Part shown: in pieces, positions 14,649 through 24,117 of the stretch
Layout: each line of letters begins with the position of its first letter
How positions within the stretch are numbered: the first letter of the stretch is position 1
Origin: DATATV01 sp035551355
GTDB taxonomy: Bacteria; Actinomycetota; Actinomycetes; Mycobacteriales; Pseudonocardiaceae
DNA: 64,000 bases
NCBI GenBank assembly: GCA_035551355.1
Contig: DASZNF010000107.1
Span: forward strand, 1-64,000
Direction: 5' to 3'
Made by a program: the position numbers and the translations under genes
Notes under the pieces: model-generated
What the model was told of the DNA's origin: nothing
Databases searched by the model: none
The model's input: only the letters and a program-made list of their open reading frames with translations

Positions 14649-15244
14649 CCACGGAAACCGAGACACCGGCGCCGGTCGCCCGGCGGCGCGGCCGTCTGAT
14701 GTGGACGGTTGTGGGGCTGCTGATCCTGGCCGCGCTGGCGATGTGGGGCGCGTCCCGGATGACCTGGTCCTGGTCGATCCAGCCGACTCCGTTGCACGGC
14801 AATGTGGTGGCGCCGGTGGACGGCAAGACCGCCACGCCCGCGCTGGTGCCGTTGGCGCTGTTGTCGCTGGCCGCGGTGGCCGCGCTGTTCGCGGTCGGCG
14901 GCTGGCTGCGGCGGATCATCGGAGCGCTGCTGCTGATCGCCGGAATCGCCGTGCTCTGGCTGGGAATCAACGATCTTGGCGGCGTGTTCGGCGCGCACCC
15001 GAACGGTTACCCACGGTGGCAGATCCTCGGCGCGCACGGGCTGACTCTTGTGGGCGGAGTGCTGCTGGCGATCGTGGGTGTGCTGGTGGTCCGGGCGGCC
15101 ACCGCATTGCCCAAACTCGGTGCGCGGTATGAGGCTTCGGCCGGAACGCGCAAACGGGCCAACCCGGATGCCGAGTTGTGGCAGGCTCTTTCCGAGGGCC
15201 GCGACCCCACCGAGGACAGGACCGAGCGGAACACCCAGGATTGA
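14645..15244 (+). CDS. Trp-operon-associated membrane protein (TIGR02234 family)
   Basis: This 199-residue protein has four transmembrane helices (around residues 17-37, 63-82, 87-104 and 125-145) and a WSW motif in the first extracellular loop. It ends in a charged cytoplasmic tail (NPDAELWQALSEGRDPTED). It belongs to the small membrane family found in actinobacterial trp operons next to trpE and trpC. The role is unknown. The ATGA overlap with trpE shows tight coupling, so it is made in proportion to anthranilate synthase. Confidence 0.85.
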   Translation: MTTETETPAPVARRRGRLMWTVVGLLILAALAMWGASRMTWSWSIQPTPLHGNVVAPVDGKTATPALVPLALLSLAAVAALFAVGGWLRRIIGALLLIAGIAVLWLGINDLGGVFGAHPNGYPRWQILGAHGLTLVGGVLLAIVGVLVVRAATALPKLGARYEASAGTRKRANPDAELWQALSEGRDPTEDRTERNTQD

Positions 15245-15306
15245 CCCGGTCCGGAACGCCGAATTGCCCAGGGTTAGCATCTTTTCGGCGGGAAGGGGAA
15301 GTTAGC

Positions 15307-15387
15307 GTGCTTGAGCTTCCGGAATTGACAACCGACCGGACTGCGGTCTTCGCGGTGTCCCAGCAAACCATCGGAGTGATGCAGTGA
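15307..15387 (+). CDS. Candidate 26-codon leader ORF coupled to trpC
   Basis: A GTG preceded by GGGAAGGGGAA opens a 26-codon frame (VLELPELTTDRTAVF and on to GVMQ). Its TGA lies inside the GTGA start of trpC. It has no tryptophan codons, so it is not a classical attenuator leader. The ribosome site and coupling are the only support. It may be a translation-coupling peptide or chance. Confidence 0.35.
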   Translation: MLELPELTTDRTAVFAVSQQTIGVMQ

Positions 15388-16189
15388 GTGTGCTGGACTC
15401 CATCATCGAAGGTGTGCGGGAGGACCTGGCTGCTCGTGAGGCGGCGCTTCCGTTCGACGAACTGAAGGTGCGCGCGGCCAAGGTCGCGCCGGCCAAGGAC
15501 GCCTACAACACCCTGCGAGCCACCGACGTCGGGGTCATCGCGGAGGTCAAGCGGCGCAGCCCCTCCAAGGGCGAGCTGGCCGACATCCCGGAACCGGCGG
15601 TGCTGGCCAAGGACTACGCCGACGCGGGCGCGCGGATGATCAGCGTGCTCACCGAGCAGCGGCGCTTCGGCGGCTCGCTGGCCGACTTCGACGCGGTGCG
15701 CGCGAAGGTGGACATTCCGCTGCTGCGCAAGGACTTCGTCGTCAGCCCGTACCAGGTGCACGAGTCCCGGCTGCACGGCGCGGACATGGTGCTGCTGATC
15801 GTGGCGGCGCTGGAGCAGAACGCGCTGGAGGCCCTGCTGGACCGGGTCGAGTCGCTGGGCATGGCCGCGCTGGTCGAGGTGCACAACGCCGAGGAGGCGG
15901 ACCGGGCACTGGAGGCGGGCGCGAAAATCATTGGTATCAACGCCCGCAACCTGCATACCCTCGAAGTGGATCGAGACGTGTTCTCCAGGCTGGCCCCCGG
16001 CCTGCCGTTCGAGACGGTGAAGGTGGCCGAGTCCGGCGTGCGCGGCCCGGCCGACCTGATGGCCTACGCCGGTTACGGCGCGGACGCCGTCCTGGTCGGC
16101 GAGGGCCTGGTCACCAGCGAAGATCCGAAGACGGCGGTGGTCAAGCTGGTCACCGCCGGGTCCCACCCAGCGTGCCCGAGGCCGACCAG

Positions 16190-16193
<4 letters not shown>
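15384..16193 (+). CDS. trpC: Indole-3-glycerol phosphate synthase
   Basis: This 269-residue barrel enzyme closes the indole ring from CdRP. Diagnostic segments include VIAEVKRRSPSKG (catalytic lysine and phosphate site), ISVLTEQRRFGGS, PLLRKDFVV, ALVEVHN, IIGINARNL and VAESGVRGPADL. The last ten residues (GSHPACPRPTR) run over the trpB start. It starts at GTG within GTGA. Its substrate comes from PriA acting as TrpF, so the pathway spans both gene groups in this window. Confidence 0.94.
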
Positions 16194-17463
<1,270 letters not shown>

Positions 17464-17467
<4 letters not shown>

Positions 17468-18261
17468 GCCGGTTGGATCCGATGTTCGCGGCCACCCGGG
17501 CCGAGGGCCGAGCCGCGCTGGTCGGCTACCTGCCCGCGGGCTTCCCGGCCATGGCCGCCTCGGCCGGGCTGTTCGAGGCCATGATCGACGGCGGGGCCGA
17601 CCTGGTCGAGGTGGGCCTGCCGTTCTCCGACCCGGTGATGGACGGCCCTACCATCCAGGCCGCGGCGGACACCTCGCTGCGCGCCGGATTCAAGGTGCGC
17701 GAGCTGTTCGGGCTGATCGAGTCGATCGCCGGGGCCGGTGGCCGGGCCGTGGTGATGACCTACTGGAACCCGGTCTACCGCTACGGCGTGGACGCCTTCG
17801 CCCGCGACTTGGCCGCCGCAGGCGGGCTGGGCATCATCACGCCCGACCTGATCCCGGACGAGGCCGGACAGTGGCTGGCCGCCGCAGCCGAGCATGACCT
17901 GGACAAGATCTTCCTGGTCGCGCCGTCCTCCACCGAGGAGCGCCTGGCCGTGACCACCTCGGCGTCGTCGGGTTTCGTGTACGCGAGCGCGGTGATGGGC
18001 GTGACCGGCGCGCGGGACGTGGTCGGCAGCGCCGCGCCCGGGCTGGTCAGCCGGGTCCGCGCGCACACCGGCACCCCGGTCGGCGTCGGCCTCGGGGTGC
18101 GGTCCGGAGCGCAGGCGGCCGAGGTCGCCGGGTTCGCCGACGCGGTCATCGTCGGTTCCGCGTTCGTCACCGCCGCCACCGAATCCGGGACGAGCGGGGT
18201 GCGTTCGCTGGCCGAGGAACTGGCCGAAGGCGTGCGCAACGCGCCCGCCTCGGTGGCCTGA
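17464..18261 (+). CDS. trpA: Tryptophan synthase alpha chain
   Basis: TrpA cleaves indole-3-glycerol phosphate and channels indole to TrpB. The 265-residue barrel has the catalytic pair Glu49 (LVEVGLPFSDP) and Asp60 (DPVMDGPTIQ), plus the phosphate loops GVTGAR and GVGLGVRSG and the VIVGSAFV strand. It starts at an ATGA overlap with trpB and closes the coupled trp unit. lgt follows after 70 bp with its own promoter. Confidence 0.95.
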
Positions 18262-18294
18262 TCCCGGCCGTGATCCGCGCTTGCTCCGAGGCCG

Positions 18295-18325
18295 TTGACA
18301 GTGGCTCACCGCCGCCCATTACGGT
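18295..18325 (+). promoter_or_regulatory. lgt promoter (leaderless)
   Basis: TTGACA (18295-18300), 19 bp, TACGGT (18320-18325), then six bases and the GTG at 18332. The -35 is a perfect consensus and the -10 spacing matches the other leaderless genes here. Confidence 0.55.
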
Positions 18326-18331
18326 GAGTCC

Positions 18332-19369
18332 GTGAAGCTCGACGCGGGTCCCGTCCTGGCCTACATCCCGAGCCCCTCGCAGGGGGTCTGGCACCTCGGG
18401 TTCATCCCGATCCGGGCCTATGCCCTGTGCATCATCGTCGGCATCATCGTGGCCATCACCTGGTCCGAGCGCCGGCTGGTGGCGCGCGGCGGGCAGCGCG
18501 GGTTCATCACCGACGTGGCCATCTGGGCGGTGCCCTTCGGCCTGGTCGGCGGCCGCCTCTACCACGTGTCCACCGACTGGTGGCGCTACTTCGGCGCGGG
18601 CAAGAACCCGGTAGCAGCGTTGGAGATCTGGGACGGCGGCCTCGGCATTCCGGGCGCCATCTTCCTGGGCGGCATCGGCGCCTGGATCGCCTGCCGCCGC
18701 CGGGGCGTGCCGCTGCCGTTCGTGGCCGACGCGATCGCGCCCACCCTGGCCGTGGCCCAGGCCGTCGGCCGGCTGGGCAACTACTTCAACCAGGAGCTCT
18801 ACGGCGACCCGACCACGCTGCCGTGGGGCCTGGAGCTCTACAACCGCATCAACCAGACCACCGGCCTGCCCGACCAGCTCAACGGCATCGCCATCAACCA
18901 CGTGCCGTACGCGATCGTCCAGCCCACGTTCCTGTACGAGCTGATCTGGGACATCCTGGTCGCGATCCTGGTCGTCGTGCTGGACCGCAAGCTGCGCCTC
19001 GGCCATGGCCGCGCGCTCGCGCTGTACGTGGCCGCCTACGCGTTCGGCCGGTTCTTCATCGAGCTGATGCGCAGCGACCAGGCCACGCACATCTTCGGCG
19101 TGCGGGTGAACGTGTGGATGATGACGCTGCTGTTCATCGGCGGCGCCCTGTACTTCTGGCTGGCGCGGGCTCGCGGCCCCCGCGAGGACCCGACCACCTT
19201 CCGCGGCTACCGCCCGCCGCCCGTCGAAGAGACGGCGGACGCGGCCGAGGAGTCCACTGTGGACGATGAGGGTGATCAGGAGGCCGAGGAGGGCGCGGTT
19301 TCGGCCGAGGAACGACCGGAGGCCAACGTCACCGCGGGCAAGCCGGCCGAGGACGAACCCGAGGACTGA
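18332..19369 (+). CDS. lgt: Prolipoprotein diacylglyceryl transferase
   Basis: Lgt attaches diacylglycerol to the lipobox cysteine of prolipoproteins at the membrane. The 345-residue protein has seven predicted membrane helices, the EIWDGGLGIPG segment, and the Lgt signature AVGRLGNYFNQELYGDP. It ends in a long acidic cytoplasmic tail of about 60 residues (EETADAAEESTVDDEGDQEAEE), as in many actinobacterial Lgts. The tail overlaps 94 bp of the convergent MFS gene. Substrates in this window include three lipobox proteins (8465, 22604 and 36252). Confidence 0.94.
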   Translation: MKLDAGPVLAYIPSPSQGVWHLGFIPIRAYALCIIVGIIVAITWSERRLVARGGQRGFITDVAIWAVPFGLVGGRLYHVSTDWWRYFGAGKNPVAALEIWDGGLGIPGAIFLGGIGAWIACRRRGVPLPFVADAIAPTLAVAQAVGRLGNYFNQELYGDPTTLPWGLELYNRINQTTGLPDQLNGIAINHVPYAIVQPTFLYELIWDILVAILVVVLDRKLRLGHGRALALYVAAYAFGRFFIELMRSDQATHIFGVRVNVWMMTLLFIGGALYFWLARARGPREDPTTFRGYRPPPVEETADAAEESTVDDEGDQEAEEGAVSAEERPEANVTAGKPAEDEPED

Positions 19370-20592
19370 CGGGCCACCGTCAGCACCAGGGCCGCCGCCA
19401 CGATGCACAGTCCACCGGCGAGGTACCAGGCCAGGTCGTAGTTGCCGAGCCGGTCGCGCAGGATGCCCGCGCCGATCGCCGCGAACGCCGCGCCCACCTG
19501 GTGAAAGGCGAACACCCAGCCGAACACCACCGGCGCCGACGACCCGAACCGCTGCCGGCACAGCGCCATCGTCGGCGGCACGGTGGCGACCCAGTCCAGC
19601 CCGTAGAAAATGACGAACACCAGCATGTTCGGATGAACTTCGGCCGCGAACAGCTGCGGTAGCAACAAAAGCGAGACGCCCCGCAGTCCATAGTAGACGC
19701 CCAGCAGGGCGCGCGAGCCGATCCGGTCGGTCAGCCAGCCCGACGCGATGGTGCCCACGATGTCGAACACGCCGACCAGTGCGAGCAGGCTGGCCGCGGC
19801 GGTCTCCGCCATCCCGTGATCACCGGCGGCCGGGATGAAGTGCGTCTGCACCAGTCCCGCCGTGGTCGCCCCGCAGATGGCGAAGCTCAGCGCCAGCATC
19901 CAGAACATCCCGGTCCGCGAGGCGTCCCGGAGGGCGCGCAGGGCCAGCCCGGCCGAACTCCCGCGCACCGGAGTGGCCGGGTTGTCCTCGGTCGCGCCGA
20001 GTGCGGTGACCCCGAGTTCGGCCGGGTCGTCACGCAGCAGCCACAGGACCACCGGGACCACGAGCAGCGCGGCGAAGGAGACGGTCAGCGATGCGTAGCG
20101 CCAGCCGTGCGCGGTGGCCAGCCAGGCCAGCACCGGCAGGAAGACCAGTTGCCCGGTAGCGCTGGCCGCGGTGAGCACGCCCGAGACCAGCCCGCGATGC
20201 GTGACGAACCAGCGTCCGGTCACCGTGGCGACCAGTGCCATGGCCATCGAGCCGGTGCCCAGGCCGACCAGCACGCCCCAGCACGCGACCAGCTGCCAGC
20301 TCTGGCTCATGAACACGGTCGCGCCGCTGCCCACCGCGACCACCACGAGCGCGCAGCCCACGACCCGGCGGATGCCGAACCGTTCCATCAGGGCGGCGGC
20401 GAACGGCGAGGTCACGCCGTAGAGCGCCATGTTCACGCTGACCGCGGCGGAGATCGTGCCCATGGACCAGCCGAACTCGTCGTGCAGCGGATCCATCAAC
20501 ACGCCCGGCGTGGCCCGGAACCCGGCCGCGCCGATCATCGTGAGGAACGTGGCACCGGCCACCCACCAAGCGGGATGTATGCGTCGAGTCAC
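19276..20592 (-). CDS. MFS transporter
   Basis: This 438-residue protein has twelve predicted membrane helices. The conserved MFS loop between helices 2 and 3 is ALMERFGIRRVVG, and between helices 8 and 9 it is GWLTDRIGSRALLG. Overall it resembles the oxalate/formate- and monocarboxylate-type MFS porters, but the substrate cannot be read from sequence. The last ~30 residues are low complexity because they are antisense to the lgt tail. The GTG start overlaps, as GTGA, the end of a short open frame running back toward btuD. Whether it belongs with the B12 importer is unclear. Confidence 0.8.
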   Translation of the reverse strand: MTRRIHPAWWVAGATFLTMIGAAGFRATPGVLMDPLHDEFGWSMGTISAAVSVNMALYGVTSPFAAALMERFGIRRVVGCALVVVAVGSGATVFMSQSWQLVACWGVLVGLGTGSMAMALVATVTGRWFVTHRGLVSGVLTAASATGQLVFLPVLAWLATAHGWRYASLTVSFAALLVVPVVLWLLRDDPAELGVTALGATEDNPATPVRGSSAGLALRALRDASRTGMFWMLALSFAICGATTAGLVQTHFIPAAGDHGMAETAAASLLALVGVFDIVGTIASGWLTDRIGSRALLGVYYGLRGVSLLLLPQLFAAEVHPNMLVFVIFYGLDWVATVPPTMALCRQRFGSSAPVVFGWVFAFHQVGAAFAAIGAGILRDRLGNYDLAWYLAGGLCIVAAALVLTVARQSSGSSSAGLPAVTLASGRSSAETAPSSAS

Positions 20593-20710
20593 CGTCTGAT
20601 CGTCGGGCCTGGGGTGTGCTTCGGCCAGTGGCCCGGAGGACAGCTACCGAAAGATTCGGGCCAAGTGGCCTCGTCGAGCTCACCGGCCGCGGCCAGCCAA
20701 GCGGTAAGGC

Positions 20711-21490
20711 TCAGGCCATCCGCCGGCGCGGTGCCACCACCGGCGCTCCGCTCGCCGATCGCAACACCTCCACCTCCGCCCGATAGTGCTCGGCCAGCAA
20801 CTCCGCCGTGAGCACCCGCTCCGGCGGCCCGGCCGCCACCGGCCGTCCATCCGCCAGCACCAGCAACTCCTCGGCGTACTGCCCGGCCAGGGTCAGCTCG
20901 TGCAGCGTGCTCACCACGGTCACCCCGTCTTCCCGGCGCAACCGGTCGATCAATTCCAGCAGCGCCTGCGCGTGCCCGATGTCCAGGCCGGTGGTCGGCT
21001 CGTCCAGCAACAGCACCCCGGCCTGCTGCGCCAGCGTCCGCGCGAGCACCGCGCGCTGCCGCTCCCCGCCGGACAACGTGTGCAACCTTCGCCGCGCCAG
21101 CGCGGAAAGATCCAATCGCGCCAGCGCATCCGACACCACCGCCAGATCGGCCGAGCCCTCCCGGGCCAGCGGCCGCAGGTGCGGGGTACGACCAAGAAGA
21201 ACGTAGTCCGTGACGGTCAGATCCGTTGGCAGATAAGGACCTTGCGCCGCGTAGGCGATCGCGGTGGCGCGCTGCCGGTGGGTCAGGGTGCGCACGTCCC
21301 GGCCGCCGATCAGCACCGTGCCCGCCGATTCGGCCAGTCCGGCGATCGCCTTGAGCAGCGTGGACTTCCCGGCCCCGTTCGGCCCGATGATGCCCAGCCA
21401 TCGTCCGGCGGGCAGCTCCAGGTCGACATCCCGCACCACCCACCGGCCGGAATAGCCCGCGCGCACCCCGCGCAACGCCAGCGCGCTCAT
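20711..21490 (-). CDS. btuD: Cobalamin-type ABC importer, ATP-binding protein
   Basis: This 259-residue ABC ATPase has Walker A GPNGAGKST, Q-loop AAQGPY, signature LSGGERQR, Walker B VLLLDEPTTGLD and switch histidine TLHEL. The fold is of the FecE/BtuD group (vitamin B12, heme, iron-siderophore). The ATG overlaps the permease stop as ATGA. The cobalamin riboswitch ahead of the first gene of the unit makes B12 or a cobinamide precursor the likely cargo. Confidence 0.88.
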   Translation of the reverse strand: MSALALRGVRAGYSGRWVVRDVDLELPAGRWLGIIGPNGAGKSTLLKAIAGLAESAGTVLIGGRDVRTLTHRQRATAIAYAAQGPYLPTDLTVTDYVLLGRTPHLRPLAREGSADLAVVSDALARLDLSALARRRLHTLSGGERQRAVLARTLAQQAGVLLLDEPTTGLDIGHAQALLELIDRLRREDGVTVVSTLHELTLAGQYAEELLVLADGRPVAAGPPERVLTAELLAEHYRAEVEVLRSASGAPVVAPRRRMA

Positions 21491-22554
21491 CGCTGGGTCC
21501 TGGTGGCCCGCAACACGAACAGGAAGAACGGCGCGCCCGCGAACGCGGTCACCACCCCGATCGGCAACTCGGCCGGCGCCAGCACGGTGCGCGCCACAAC
21601 ATCGGCCAGCACAAGGAAAATCGCCCCGCCGATCAGCGAAACCGGTACCACACAACGGTAACTGCCGCCGAAGCAGCGGCGCACGATGTGTGGCACCACG
21701 ATGCCGACGAACCCGATCAGCCCGCTCACCGCGACCGCGCCCGCGGTGGCCAGTGACGCCGCGGCCAGCACCACCAGCCGCACCCGGCCCGGCCGCACGC
21801 CCAGCGCGGTCGCCTCGTCGTCGCCAAGGGTCAGCACGTCCAGCAGCCGCCCGTAGCCGGTCAGCACCACCGCGCCGAGCACCGTGTAGGGCAGGGCCAG
21901 CAGCACGTCGTGCCAGCCGGTGGTGGCCAGCCCGCCCAGCACCCAGGCGTAGACCCGTTGCAGGGTCTGGGTGTTGAGCTGTTGCACGAAGGTCTGCGCG
22001 GCGGTGAGGAACGCGGTCACCGCGACCCCGGCCAGCACCAGCGTCGCGGTGCCGCGCCCGGCCGAGCGGCCCAGCGCCCAGGTCAGCCCGACCCCGCCGA
22101 TCGCGCCGACGAACGCGGCCGCGGGCAGCGCGCCGATCGCGCCGGAGTTCGTTGCCAGCGAAGGAAAGAACACCACCATGATGGTCGTGGTCAGCCCCGC
22201 GCCCGCGGCCGCGCCGAGCAGGTACGGGTCGGCCAGCGGGTTGCCGAACACACCTTGGTACGCCGCGCCGGACCCGGCCAGCGCCGCGCCGACCAGCACA
22301 GCCAGCACGATCCGCGGCACCCGCAGTTCCCACAGGATGGCCGCCTGCTGCGCGGTCAGCGGCGAGTGCCCGCCGGTCAGTTGGGCGCCGATCTCGGCCA
22401 GCACGTTGCCGACGCCGAGATCGGCCGCGCCGATCAGCGTCGAGCCCAGCATCACCGCCAGCAGCACCACCGCCCCGGCCAGCAACACGACCGGCCGCGC
22501 CGAGCCGGCCCGCGGCCGAATCGGCCGCGTGGCACCCGCCTGAGGTTCAGCCAT
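21487..22554 (-). CDS. btuC: Cobalamin-type ABC importer, FecCD-family permease
   Basis: This 355-residue permease has about nine to ten membrane helices and FecCD-family hallmarks: RVPRIVLAVLVGAALAGSGAAYQGVFGNPLADPYLLGAAAGAG, whose glycine-rich segments line the pore, and SGLIGFVGIVVPHIVRR, which docks the ATPase. It is coupled to btuD by a 4-nt overlap and lies 49 bp after btuF. A single permease gene implies a homodimer, as in BtuCD. Confidence 0.88.
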   Translation of the reverse strand: MAEPQAGATRPIRPRAGSARPVVLLAGAVVLLAVMLGSTLIGAADLGVGNVLAEIGAQLTGGHSPLTAQQAAILWELRVPRIVLAVLVGAALAGSGAAYQGVFGNPLADPYLLGAAAGAGLTTTIMVVFFPSLATNSGAIGALPAAAFVGAIGGVGLTWALGRSAGRGTATLVLAGVAVTAFLTAAQTFVQQLNTQTLQRVYAWVLGGLATTGWHDVLLALPYTVLGAVVLTGYGRLLDVLTLGDDEATALGVRPGRVRLVVLAAASLATAGAVAVSGLIGFVGIVVPHIVRRCFGGSYRCVVPVSLIGGAIFLVLADVVARTVLAPAELPIGVVTAFAGAPFFLFVLRATRTQR

Positions 22555-22603
22555 GGTTCGCCGCCGTGTTCATCGCGCCCCCCGCCGCGCGCCCGCCCGG
22601 GCG

Positions 22604-23554
22604 TCAGCCACGACCGGCGACCTTGTTCACCGCGGCGGCCACGGCGCGCACCAGGTCCACCACCCGCGGTCCCCAGCGCGAGGCGATGTCGTCGTTCAAC
22701 GCCACGACATCGTTGTCGCGCACCGCGGTCAGCGTGGCCCAGCCCGGCCGGGCCGCGACCGTGCCCGCGTTCTGCGCGCAGCACTGGCTGTCGGCCAGGA
22801 AGATCAGGTTCGGGTTGGCGCCAAGCACCGCCTCGGCCGACAACTGCGGGTAGCCGCCTGCGGCGGGGGAGTCGGCCGGGTCGGCGATGTTCGTCATCCC
22901 GAACGAGCCGAGCAGCCCGCCGATGAAGGTGTGCGAGGTGGCCGTGTAGTAGGTCTGGTCGAGCTCGTAGTAGTAGCGCAACGGCGTGGCCGGCTTGACC
23001 GTCGCGGCCACGGTGGCGCCGATCTCCTTGCGGGCGTTGGCAATCAGCGCGTTCGCCTGAGCGTCGTGGCCGGTCGCGTGCCCGATCTTGGACCAGATTT
23101 GGTACGCCTGGTCCAACGTGGAGGGAGCGGACGCCACCAGCGCCGGGATGCCGATCTTCTTCAGCGACGCCACCAGGTTGTCGGTGTCGTAGGCAGTGAC
23201 CACCAGGTCCGGGTGGTCGGCCGCGATGGCCTCCACGTTCGGTTTGGTGGCGTCCAGGCGGGAATGGGCCGCGTTGGCCGGATAGTCGGAATCCTGATCC
23301 ACCGCGATCACCTGGCTGCCCGCGCCGACCGCGTAGAGGATCTCGGTGTTGGACGCGTCCAGCGACACGATCCGGTGCGGTGCCGAGGAGTTCGGCGTAC
23401 TAGTGGCGTTCGTCACGTCGGCGGAATGACTGGCACATCCGCTCAGTGCGAACACGGCGAGCAACGATCCGGTCACGAAACCGCTGACGGCTCTTGGGAA
23501 ATCGATGGCCCGGCGGCGGAAACCGGTGGCAGGGCGGGAAAAACGGGTCGACAT
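22604..23554 (-). CDS. btuF: Cobalamin-type ABC importer, substrate-binding lipoprotein
   Basis: This 316-residue class III binding protein has a lipoprotein signal peptide with lipobox ALSGC. It then has the two-lobed fold of the BtuF/FhuD type: RIVSLDASNTEILYAVGAGSQVIAVD and the DATKPNVEAIAADHPDLVV strand. GACGAGGA lies six bases before the ATG at 23554; upstream frame lacks coding character. The mRNA leader contains a complete cobalamin riboswitch, so expression should fall when B12 is plentiful. Confidence 0.88.
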   Translation of the reverse strand: MSTRFSRPATGFRRRAIDFPRAVSGFVTGSLLAVFALSGCASHSADVTNATSTPNSSAPHRIVSLDASNTEILYAVGAGSQVIAVDQDSDYPANAAHSRLDATKPNVEAIAADHPDLVVTAYDTDNLVASLKKIGIPALVASAPSTLDQAYQIWSKIGHATGHDAQANALIANARKEIGATVAATVKPATPLRYYYELDQTYYTATSHTFIGGLLGSFGMTNIADPADSPAAGGYPQLSAEAVLGANPNLIFLADSQCCAQNAGTVAARPGWATLTAVRDNDVVALNDDIASRWGPRVVDLVRAVAAAVNKVAGRG

Positions 23555-23639
23555 GGCATCCTCGTCGGACGGCCGGTGAGAAGGCGGCCTGCCGGGTGCC
23601 GGCGAGCGCCGCACCTCTGTGCCGGAGGCGGTTGGCGTC

Positions 23640-23835
23640 GCGCGCGACCGGCAGGCGACCTGGCTTCGGACCGTGGTCGACGGCGATTTCCGGCAGTTTC
23701 GTATACCGGATGTTCACCCGCTGTTACGGTCCATCACAGTTGCGGCACAGCGCCGGATTCGCACCGGACTTCGCTGCTCGGTCACGCGATCGGGTGGCCT
23801 CTCGACCTCCCGATCGGCCGACCGTATCATCGCCG
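23640..23835 (-). ncRNA. Cobalamin (AdoCbl-type) riboswitch upstream of btuFCD
   Basis: On the minus strand the conserved core reads GTCCGGTGCGAATCCGG, then CGCTGTGCCGCAACTGTGA (about 23771-23733), which is the diagnostic B12-riboswitch junction. About 60 nt later it ends with the 3' B12-box region GTCCGAAGCCAGGTCGCC, then TGCCGG (23671-23648). Both halves, in the right order and distance, sit in the btuF leader about 100 nt before the ATG. The outer borders are approximate because P1 was not folded. Confidence 0.9.
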
Positions 23836-23880
23836 GACCGCGCCCAAACCCCCATTGACCGGCGAATACCCACGTTGCGT

Positions 23881-24117
23881 GACCGGTCGGGTATCCTTAG
23901 CAGAGCGAACCGTTGTCTGGTGCAGGGGTAACATCGTCGTGGACGACCGAGTCGTTACCAAAAAATGGCACTTATCACTCGTTCGTAGGTGTCTTAATGT
24001 TTCGTGGCTGTTAGAGTCACGTCAACGCGACGAACACACTGCGGGCCATCGTCGTCCCGGCCGGAGGCCACAAGCTCTCCGTATACACAACACGCGGACG
24101 ACGAGGGAGGTCTGGCA
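23881..24117 (+). promoter_or_regulatory. gltB upstream region
   Basis: The 237 bp between the riboswitch and gltB are AT-richer than the surroundings (for example CCAAAAAATGGCACTTATCA around 23957) and must hold the gltB promoter. GTTTC-N6-GTTAG (23999-24014) resembles an inverted half of a GlnR-type nitrogen box, but the match is weak. GAGGGAGG (24103-24110) is the gltB ribosome site. No other gene is seen here. Confidence 0.4.

Noticed and set aside
12282..14666. A 794-codon minus-strand frame joining the TetR gene to sequence antisense to trpE
   Set aside because: Only the last 219 residues are TetR. The rest is the shadow of trpE, and the ATG at 12941 gives a normal-length regulator.
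15241..15383. Tryptophan attenuator before trpC
   Set aside because: The leader frame has no Trp codons and no terminator/antiterminator pair is visible.
23640..23835. Small plus-strand ORF over the riboswitch
   Set aside because: The region is a structured RNA on the minus strand, and the frame lacks a ribosome site and homology.
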